This document shows positions 23,433 to 32,319 of a DNA stretch of 64,000 bases, one piece after another (the first letter of the stretch is position 1; the number at the start of each line of letters is the position of its first letter). The DNA comes from Malus domestica. Its lineage: Eukaryota; Streptophyta; Magnoliopsida; Rosales; Rosaceae. Where the stretch lies: contig NC_091668.1 of NCBI RefSeq assembly GCF_042453785.1, positions 29,885,501 through 29,949,500 of the forward strand, written 5' to 3'. The notes beneath the pieces were generated by a model, which did not search any database, was not told where the DNA came from, and saw only the letters and a program-made list of their open reading frames with translations. The position numbers were made by a program, and so were the translations under genes.

Positions 23433-26400
23433 GTGCTCGTTTTTGAACTCACATCAGCCAAGTGCACATTTCGACACCAGTTTGTGTTATTCGGTTGTTA
23501 TCAGAACCCCTTGACAATGAACTAATATTCTTTCCCATATCAAACTCCTGGGTAAATATTCTCAAGTACCAACTTCTAGATTTCGACCAAGAAAATTCAT
23601 CATAACAAGTTCATTCTTGTGTCCAAGATAACTTCTCTCGGCTCAGTTATCTCAATAGCCAATTTTTTGGTTTAGACTTAACAAAAAGAAACCCAGGCCT
23701 GCTGTTCTATAACCCTCTACAGACAGAAGTGAAGTGCCACAGGCTGGGGGATGGTTATTGAAAACAAACCTTTCTTGTTTAAAATAATTGACATATGTAA
23801 TCATTAATGTTAGCTAGATAAGGTTACAGGTCCACAAGCATCAGGTTATCCAACACTATTGACCAATTTCTCCGATAAGATGGTGTCGAATGGCCTTGAA
23901 ATTGACCTCAATTAGGCTATTGCGTTTAGCAATTGAGAAAAATATCACCAGCATAACAAGGCTTTTTACAGATTCATTGCTAAGTGAGTGCTGAACAAAT
24001 TCCAGGAGGCACCTTAACTATCTTATTTTTCATTTTCTCATGTACCTTGAAAATTTGCATCAGCCAATGAGATCGCTTGATTTTCCCATTTCCTCCAACT
24101 GTAAATCTGTAAACAGGTGCACAAATTCAGAATACAATGGCCAAAAACAACAAAGCCTTATCCCACTAAGTGGGGTCGGCTGTATGAATCCTAGAATGCC
24201 GCTGCGCTCAGTTTTGCGCCAAGTCTTCCGTTAACTCCAAGTACTTCATGTCTTTTGTTAGAGTACTTGGAGCTAACGGAAGACTTTTCTCAGAATGCAG
24301 TGGACATCACAAGGAAATGAAATTATAACTTTTAGTCAGCACGGTACTCGACTTGGTTTGCAAAATCAGGATGAGATAAAAAGTTTTAAGCAAGCATATA
24401 TTGAGCCAACCCTAAGGTTGTTGCTACTAAGCTCTGTAATATTAAATATATTCAGCAGTGCAGAGTTGAAAACAGCAATTTCACAAATGTAGGCCTCCAG
24501 TAAAAATTAGGGATGAAGATTGCACCTTGCTCATAGCCAAAGCCACAGCCAAACAACTGTACAACACATGGGTGATCCCAAGAACGAACAGGAACCGGTG
24601 CAGCTGCTCCAGTCCCTCATAAGAAACAAACGGTTCCCGGCCCTGCAGTTAACCATTAGAATCTGTAAGGAAAATGCATCCACAAATCTTCCAAAATTTA
24701 ACTTCGGAAACCAGTTTACCTCACCACATTGATGAGGAAAATTAGTTAATCCTCTTGGAATCTCAGTCTTGTTAGGAGAACTTTCAAGCATGACATGCTT
24801 CTTGGTGCTGTCATCTTCCTCGGAACAGATGTAAAATTGACTGGTGAAAAGGGAAGAGTTTACACAAATCCCAGAGATCCACCTTGCCGATTGTGACAAC
24901 AACAAAGATATCAGGCCAAGCAGCATCAATTCTGCCATGAAGACCGAAATGCCAATTAGAACAAGAAGAGAAATGCAAACATTTAACCGGCATTGTCATA
25001 AACATTAGGGATATTAGAAGTCTAGGCACTCCTCAGTAGAGAAGTTGTACTGTTTGAACTTAAACCCGAGGCTCAACTCACCTTCCTTAATCTTCTCCAA
25101 AGAAGCAAACAGCGCTTTCTTCCTTGTCTTCTTCAACCACTGCACACAAAATAACACAAATCACTGTTGAAAACTAAAACTAAAATTGAAAGATCTTAAA
25201 TCCAAAATTCATAAATGCCTTCAAGAACTTGTTAAGCTCGTCACTTAGTACTACAGTGTAGTGGTGTTCCTCTTCACTTGTAAGTGAGAGGATTTAGGTT
25301 CGATTCTCGCCAAAGGTAAATTTGAACCACATTATTGCTAATCCATTGTGAGGCTAAGCCCATCCCCGACCCTTTAGCGTAGATAATATCGTTGTTCAAA
25401 AAAAAGAACTTGTTAAACTCAATAAAACAACCCTCCATCACAACAACATTCAAACTTATTTCCTCTCCGTTCCTGCCCTTTTCTCAGCAACCAAGCATAG
25501 AAACTGTCGAAGCAGGTCCCACATCGAAAAAGTTAAATCGCCATTATATTGAATGGTTCTACGACTAATTTCATCAAAACTTTCGTATAAAACGGTAAAA
25601 CCCCAACCTATTGCCTATTGGAGTATACGCGTGGTTAAGTTGGGATATCAATGTTGATTAGTAGTGTGCCACTGGACCATACCGAATAGTTTGATAGAAA
25701 CTTGTGAACTAAACTAAACAGATAGGTGTGTGGGTTTCACTTGATGAAAAATCTAGTGTCCAAAACAAAATTAATTGAGCAAAGTAGCTAGCTTGGTCCC
25801 AGACATTGAAGAATCTACAAATCAGCATATTTTTCAAAGCATTTCAACATCAACTCATTACAAAACTCTTCTCATATGTATATCTCCAAACTAACAAAAA
25901 TGTATGCCATATAGCTATATGGGTCCCCAATACATTAAAATAAATAAAGGGCACAATTTTGCTCACCACACCCTCAAGTGGTGGTTAGGAGGTATTGCTC
26001 ACCAACCTATTTATAATTGGATGAGTTTAAATTTTAAAATTTATGTTTATTTACTAAATATATCTTGAAATTTAGACTCATCTAACCGTCATAAATAAGG
26101 TGGTGAGCAAAAATTTAAAATACCCTAAAATAAAACCCATTTTCTTTTCTTGAAGCTATAATAAATTAGATACAGCACTACAACCGTGAATCAAAAGACT
26201 TCGTCAAGTTGGCTAAAACACCGAAAGTTCAAATCTTCTCTCCAGTTTAAATTAAATTAATTAAAATATCTCTCGAATAAAAAATATCAACCAAAAGAAA
26301 TTTACAGCACTAGAAATAAATTAGCTTTCTCACAAAACATTTCCCAACTAAGCAGAACAAGCCAAGACATTTTGTTTACCTTTCCACATCTGTAGATTGA

Positions 26401-26505
26401 CCTTTCTACCAGAAGGCAGACAAAGACCATAACAATAATAACCGAAGCAACTGAATACGTTGGCGTCTCGGCCAACGACCTCTGTTGCTGTATCACCTCC
26501 TCCAT
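20339..26505 (-). CDS. MLO4: MLO4-like seven-transmembrane protein
   Basis: A plant plasma-membrane protein with seven transmembrane segments and a cytosolic calmodulin-binding tail. Arabidopsis MLO4, the closest match I recall, acts in root tip gravitropic/thigmotropic behaviour rather than mildew susceptibility. Exons in transcript order: 26380-26505, 25082-25139, 24720-24931, 24526-24642, 24046-24106, 23108-23199, 22728-22802, 22251-22336, 21853-21902, 21716-21756, 21459-21626, 21342-21377, 21180-21247, 20952-21012, 20339-20746; the sum is 1659 nt, 552 aa. Hallmarks are [14 protein letters not shown] and LVERSIYR at the N-terminus, [41 protein letters not shown], the calmodulin-binding stretch [18 protein letters not shown] near 430-448, RSVCSLDT and the end TLLELFQKT. 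The start follows the MLO4 N-terminus; an in-frame ATG at 26592 would add 29 residues through a TCC repeat. Introns hold a SINE, an RTE tail and a MITE. Confidence 0.95.
23399..23430. repeat. (GT)n microsatellite in MLO4 intron 5
   Basis: About 15 GT units in the intron between the exons at 24046-24106 and 23108-23199. Confidence 0.9.
24141..24289 (-). mobile_element. RTE-type LINE tail with internal foldback, in MLO4 intron 4
   Basis: Read on the minus strand, the element ends ..CCCCACTTAGTGGGATAAGGCTTTGTTGTTTTTGG, the common 3' end of plant RTE retroposons. Imperfect 14-bp target duplications flank it: TCAGAATACAATGG (24127-24140) and TCAGAATGCAGTGG (24290-24303). The copy is strongly 5'-truncated. 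It contains a 25-bp inverted repeat (24221-24245 and 24262-24286) with one mismatch. Confidence 0.75.
25240..25403 (+). mobile_element. tRNA-derived SINE in MLO4 intron 1
   Basis: The element has a pol III A-box-like region (TAGTGGTGTTCC) and a B box GGTTCGATTCTCG, a tRNA-unrelated body, and an A-rich 3' end. It is flanked by a 17-bp target duplication AAGAACTTGTTAARCTC with one mismatch (25223-25239 and 25404-25420). Related fragments occur at 49650-49805 and inside the Helitron-like unit. Confidence 0.88.
25953..26125. mobile_element. Short MITE in MLO4 intron 1
   Basis: Terminal inverted repeats ATTTTGCTCACCAC at the left and GTGGTGAGCAAAAAT at the right enclose an AT-rich centre. Neither a transposase nor a clear target duplication was found. 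Boundaries are approximate. Confidence 0.55.
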
Positions 26506-26751
26506 CTCCTCCTCCTCCTCCTCCTTCCTCCTCCTCCTCCTCCTCGACCAACAATCAACAGTCAACAGAAAAACATCAACTGTTACTCTCAAAGGTTTCG
26601 ACTTTCTTAGTTTTTAAGGAAAGATGGCAACTTTCTGGAGAAAATGGAAGCTGCCCAACAGCCCAAGTGGAAAAAAGCAGAAAGAGGGAAAGATCCAGGA
26701 AATGGGGAAATACCAAGACCGCGTTGTTGTGTAATATATTAATGTTGTTGA

Positions 26752-26795
<44 letters not shown>

Positions 26796-27809
26796 TGAAT
26801 AATTGAATGAATGTGAAAGTAGTAGGAGGATCTTCTTCTTCAATATTTTACATATAGGATCTAAAGTTTGTTGCATTATTTATATCCTTTTTCTTTGTCT
26901 GGGTTGTGATTTTCTAAACAAACCCACCTTCCATTTGCTTTGGAATTGCTGCTGCTATTTCTCTCTCCCTCTCTCCTTCTCTCCCTCTACCTGTGGATGT
27001 GCTGGAGCTGCATGTCTTTTTACAAACCTACTCACGTGGAGATTAGAGAATCATCGTATCCCTCCCTCCATTCCACAATTAGGGAAAAGTTTTAAGGATC
27101 CAACGGTCCTTTTGACTTCAGAAACTGGTAATAATAGCACACTCTGTTGCCTTTTTTAGCTTTAAAATGATTCCCCATTTGACAAACTCTTTCTTTGATC
27201 CTTCGTATTGAAAATCAAATGGTTTCTAAGTTCATTCACCGTCAAGTATTTATATTTTTTATGAAAAATTTTCGTTAAATGAAAGTAAGTAGAAGGATTG
27301 ATGGGACAAAAATATCATTAATTTAATGGAAGTTTTGCACAGGATGATCAAAATGATTAACTGTAGGCAAACTCAAATACCACTTTTGTGGATTTTCAAT
27401 CTCTAGGATTAAAGTGAAGAGTTATATTAATCTCAAAGACTAGTTTGGCTAAAAAGTCCACTTCGTTTCAATCGTAGCTCATTCATTATGTAGTTTAAAA
27501 CCAATTAGTTTTATAGTAGAACCCTAACTTTTTTAAAGGTATTAAAGCAAGTTGGTCCGTGTAAAGTTTTATGGCTGCACGTGTTCCACGTCACCAAATT
27601 TGTATTTTGCACGTGTTGGCTTAAAAATTCGCTATCATTTGAAGCTGATTTGATTGATATTAAGCAATTTAACTATATTCAATTATACCGTAAATTCATC
27701 GATTCAAGGGCAAAATAGAAATTGTCTTTTAAAAAGATGTAGTAACAGTTTACCCCTCATTTTTCATATTTTTCTACTTTGTTTTGCTCTAGAAAATGGG
27801 TATTCCTTT
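26506..27809. other. MLO4 5' flank and spacer
   Basis: Upstream of the MLO4 start lie a TCC/GGA trinucleotide tract (26505-26550), a (GA)n microsatellite near 26756-26788 and pyrimidine-rich sequence near 26960-26995. At about 27152-27461 is a further copy of the long-inverted-repeat element (left TTTTTAGCTTTAAAATGATT, right GTTTGGCTAAAAAGTC). No gene is seen. Confidence 0.5.
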
Positions 27810-28157
27810 TGTTTATACCATATTTAGGGCCTCGATTTAGACCTCGTATAAATACTCGGAGGACTTAAATGTAATTATGTAATAAAAGAATGGGCAAATA
27901 TGTAATAAGTGATGAGTCCTTATTCTATAAAGGGACCCCTCACCCTCACAATTGGAAGAGGCCAATTCCTAAGGCTCCTCACCCCCTCTCAAAGCTCTCA
28001 CTCTCAGAGCTCTCTCTCCCTCAGATAAATACATAACCAGTGTGGACGTAGCCCAAACCTTGGGGTGAACCACGATACATCTTGTGTTATTTACATTACT
28101 TGCAGATTCACGGTTGGATTTACGTTGTTCCAAGACCTCCGGTTTTGTGCATCAACA
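27810..28157 (+). repeat. 5' LTR of the LTR element
   Basis: A 348-bp direct repeat of 31199-31537, with TG..CA ends. It contains a TATA-like TTCTATAAAGGGA near 27923-27935, followed by CT-rich sequence, as expected for the promoter in the LTR. Confidence 0.9.
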
Positions 28158-29785
28158 TTTGGCGCCGTCTGTGGGAAACGATACGAAAAGTTGTGTTGGT
28201 TCTCTTTCATTTTTTCACCTCCACCGTGAATTTGCAAAAACCCAGCAACCCTGTCCTCCAAATCAATCTGCAACACTCTTTCAACTCTCCCACCCAATAA
28301 CAACAACAGAAAAAGCTGAAAACTGAAAGATTGCAATTCCCCTCTCTCACTGGGTTTGTAGAAATTAAAGATGTGGTTGCTATCTGAAAATGGGTTTCTG
28401 AGAGCCTATCAGTTGACGGGATTTTGTGGGTCAACCCACGACCACGGGATTTTGGGAGTCTCTATTTCCTTCATTTTCTGGTTTCCGTTTTTACCCTAAT
28501 TGCCCTAATCGAGCTCCCAAGCTTTGCATCATCAAGCCATGACTACCAAGAGGCATTGTCCAAGGCCATACTATTCTTCGAGGGGCAGAGCTTGGGGGTC
28601 TTACCTCAGGACCAGCACCAATCATAGCGTGCCAACTCAAGACTCAGTGACGGGTGAACATACAACACAGACTTGACCAACACAAACTCTCCAAGTCTCA
28701 GAATTCTCATCCATCCCACCATCATCATGCTCATGCCGTTGGGAATAGAAGAATAGGCCATCAATCCTTAGATCTGCTTATTTTATCGCAACTTGTCCCT
28801 CTGACCTTTATTTTTTGCCAATTGAAAACAGATCTACGAGGCGGGAGGAAAAGTTTTTATCAATGTTTTAGGCTATGAATTTAAACGGTGGATGGATGAA
28901 TTGATTCGCCAGATGAACCGACCGGATCGAATAACTGGGCCAAATCTGCACCTAAAGAGGCACCAGCTCCTAGGCTCTCGAAGCTTCTACCAAACCAACC
29001 CTATATTCCCTTCTCCATTGCTAAACCAAAAAATGACCAGTCATCAGCTTTCCGCTTGGGAAGCTACTCAGGAGCATGAGGTGCAGTGTGTTTTCGGGGT
29101 GCATGATGTGAATGAGGAGCTTGTGGTATCTGTGTGTCACCCGGATAAGGAGCAGTCTGGCTTGTTCTATGGCGGGTCTGAGTTGGTGGGTCGGGTTCCG
29201 ATTCCGGTTTCGTCTGTTGCTGCTGAGAGTAATTGCACCTTACCACCGGCTTGGTATACTCTTGAAAGTCCTAGGACTGCAAAGATTGTGATGATCAAGG
29301 TATGTGCTCTGGAGAAAAGCAGAGAGAGATATGCAGTAGAAAGAGATCAAGAAAAGCAAAAAGAAAAGAGAAAAGTGAGAAAAGCAAAGATTGTGATCAA
29401 GGTATGTGCTCAGGTGCTTTGAGTTGTCATCCAAAGCTTTACCCAGCAAGATAAAGGAATTCAGACATAATGATGCCAAGCTGGTTGTCATCCCACAGGT
29501 CACAACACTAACTAGGCCGAAAGCAAAAGAACAGAGATAGTGCAGTAGAAAATCACAAGCAAAAGCAAGGAATAAACACCCACACTGCAAAAGCAAGGAA
29601 TAAACACCCCACCAGAGTGATGTGGTTTACTTTCCTTATTTTTGAATAATGTAATTTATTTTTCGTATCTTTCGGAGATATCTATATAAACCTCATCAGA
29701 GGGTAATAAAAAAAAAAGGTTAGAATGTTATGTGGAGGGCGAAGGCCCATATGCCAAAAAGAGCCAGGCCCTATGGCCCCAAAAT

Positions 29786-30290
29786 TATCTGGTAACCCGC
29801 CGCTATTATCACCAACCAGGTGATCAAAAGTACGCCCAATATTTCAAAATTATTAGGCAACCCGCCGCTATTATCACCAACCAGGTGATCAAAAGTACGC
29901 CCAGTACTCTAAAATTATTCGGCAACTTGCTGCTATTACCACTAACCAGGTGATGAAATGTACAACTCGTACTCTAATATCATTTGGCAACTAGCCATTC
30001 ATGCCACCAACCAGGTGATGAAATGTACAACCCGTACTTTCCTTTATGTCACCAACCAGGTGATCAAAAGTACGCCCAGTACTCCAAATTATACATGAGC
30101 ATTACTTATGTCATTCATACATAAACATTCATGAGCATCACTCATGACAATCATACATAAACATTCATGTCAACATTCATGAGCATCACTCATGTTAACA
30201 TTCATGAGCATCACCCATGACAACATCCATGAGCATCACTCATGTCAATCAACATAAACATTCATGAGCATCACTCATGTCAATCAGCTT
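29786..30290 (+). repeat. Minisatellite arrays in the LTR element interior
   Basis: First, about 29786-30090, four to five units of roughly 75 bp built on CCGCTATTATCACCAACCAG and GTGATCAAAAGTACGCCCAG. Then, about 30095-30290, short units built on CATTCATGAGCATCACTCATG. A third array of AGCTTCAAAAGCTTCATTTAC units continues to about 30450. Such arrays between the coding zone and the 3' LTR are seen in several plant LTR families. Confidence 0.8.
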
Positions 30291-30594
30291 CAAAAGCTTC
30301 ATTTACAGAGCTCTAGCTTCAAAAGCTTAATTTACAAAGTTCTAGCTTCAAAAGCTTCATTTACAAAAGCTCCAGCTTCGAAAGCTTCATTTACAGAGCT
30401 CTAGCTTCAAAGCTTCACTTGCAAAGCTTCACCTACAAAGCTTCAGTGCAGGGTATACAAATATCGCTTCCGAACAACCGCCACTTCAGCCCATACATGG
30501 ATTCAATTTGAAGTCTCCAGCCAACAGACTCTATTGACCGAAGACTTGGGGGACTACACTATACACCATATATTGGGCCTCAACTGGGCCTTAT

Positions 30595-30990
30595 GAAAAA
30601 TACTTGGGGGACTTAGCCCATTATTTATGTATTGAGGAGTGAGTCCTTATTTTATAAAATGGATTCCCCCACTTTCATTAGAGAGCACCCATTATTCATG
30701 TACTGAAGAGCGAGCCCTTATTTTATAAAAGGGACTCCCTCACCATCATTAGATAGCATCGCCGCCAGCTGAACAACCGCCTCGCCGCGAGCATCACTCT
30801 TAGCCCATCACTTATGTATTGAGGAGCGAGCCCTTATTCTATAAAAGGGAATCCCTCACCACCATTAGAGAGCATCGCCGTCTACTGAGCAACCGCCTCG
30901 CCTCGAGCATCAACTCTAGCCCATCATTCATGTATTGAGGAGCGAGCCCTTATTCTATAAAAGGGACTCCCTCACCTTCAATATCACAAG
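30595..30990 (+). repeat. Tandem LTR-like promoter units inside the LTR element
   Basis: Four units of about 115 bp each carry TGTATTGAGGAGCGAGCCC, then TTATTCTATAAAAGGGACTC and CCTCACC. The motif order matches the TATA region of the LTRs (GATGAGTCCTTATTCTATAA then AGGGACCCCTCACC), so the array seems built from LTR promoter sequence. Confidence 0.75.
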
Positions 30991-31198
30991 CCGAGCCAAG
31001 GCAACATAAGCCACGAGCCTCGCAGCCTCGCATCATATGCTACTTCTAGTTGAGCATCATTTCAGATTGAGCATTGCCTCATATCGAACATCAGTTCAAG
31101 ACAACATCTAGTTACTTCGACCCACACATGGACTAAATTTCAAGTCTCCAACCAAAAGACTCTCTTAACTGAAAACTTGGGAGACTACTGTTTATACC

Positions 31199-31537
31199 AT
31201 ATTTAGAGCCTCCGTATTTAGATCTCGTACAAATACTCGGGAGACTTAAATGTAATTATGTGATAAAAGAAGGGGCAGATATGTAATAAGTAATGAGTCC
31301 TTATTCTATTAAAAGACTCATCACCTTCACAATTAGGAGAGGCCAATTCCTAAGGCTCTTCACCCCTCTCAAAGCTCTCACTCTCAGAGCTCTCTCTCTC
31401 TCAGATAAATACATAACCAGTGTGGACGTAGCCCAAACCTTGGGGTGAACCACGATACATCTTGTGTTATTTACATTACTTGTAGACTCAGGGCCGGATT
31501 TACGTTGTTCCAAGACCTCCGGTTTTGTGCATCAACA
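31199..31537 (+). repeat. 3' LTR of the LTR element
   Basis: A 339-bp copy of the 5' LTR, preceded by a purine-rich stretch (ACTTGGGAGACTAC) in the polypurine-tract position, and followed by the CCTTT duplication. Confidence 0.9.
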
Positions 31538-31654
31538 CCTTTTAACCCTACTCAGAAATTTCAAATTTTTATTTTTATAATTTACGTGTTTATATTCAAA
31601 TTTTTTTATTTGGCTCAGTTACAAAAGTTATTTTACACAATTTTTTTTTTCTAA

Positions 31655-31862
31655 TGAGGATCCTTTTTATGGGGATTTTGGGAATCCATAAATCGTGTTT
31701 ATTTATCATACATCGTGCGGTCATAAATAATTTTAAATAATTTTATTTTAAATTAAATATGAATAGTACTTAACGAAAACTGACCGTACTATATACGATG
31801 AACGGACACGATTTGAGGATTTTCAAAATCCTCACAAAAAGGATCCAGAGAGGATCCTCTTG
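31655..31862. mobile_element. MITE-like foldback next to the LTR element
   Basis: The left end GAGGATCCTTTTTATGGGGA and the right end TCACAAAAAGGATCCAGAGA then GGATCCTC are imperfect inverted repeats around an AT-rich centre. No target duplication was settled. The remaining 31863-32319 is AT-rich spacer and the start of the MORF 5' UTR, with a diverged fragment of the long-inverted-repeat family near 32030-32200. Confidence 0.5.
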
Positions 31863-32319
31863 GATTTTTTTTCTATACTTATGTATTTTACTTGAGCAAT
31901 CAAATTTCAAATTGGAGACCAAACGATAAATTGACTTTTTTTGTCCAAAATTGTCTTCAAGATAGTGATAATCTCTCATTTTAATTATTGAAAATAAAAA
32001 TTAATAAAACTGTTTTTTTAGTTTGTCTATAGTAAGATTTTTTAGTTATTTCGTAAAAAAATTATCAATATTCTTGTTAAGTAGAGTAGCCGGTTTGACA
32101 AAATTATCGCTAAAAAGACGGTCACATAAACTTTTACGTAACAGTTTAATAAGAATATTAACAAATCCTACCGAATAACCAAAATGATCAGAATCACTTC
32201 GATCAGTTTTCACTCAATGACCATAAAACCCTTTGGGTCTCCCCTTCACTAATTGTAGTGAGCCCTCTCTTCTCTTCTCTAAAACCCCGAAAACTCCGGA
32301 ACTCTTCAAAACCCTAGCC

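Larger units (their letters stand above)
27810..31537 (+). mobile_element. Non-autonomous LTR retrotransposon with captured host-gene pieces
   Basis: A fossil LTR element of about 3.7 kb. The 5' LTR is 27810-28157 and the 3' LTR 31199-31537; both begin TGTTTATACC and end CATCAACA, and a 5-bp target duplication CCTTT flanks the whole (27805-27809, 31538-31542). A primer-binding-like site TTGGCGCCGTCTGTGGGAA follows the 5' LTR, as in many plant Ty3/gypsy-type elements. The interior has no recognisable gag, protease, reverse transcriptase or integrase, so it is a LARD-like dependent element. About two dozen LTR-LTR mismatches counted by eye suggest an age of a few million years. The interior holds blocks resembling plant genes (28427-28660 and 29000-29300) and several minisatellite arrays (29786-30990). 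Confidence 0.88.
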
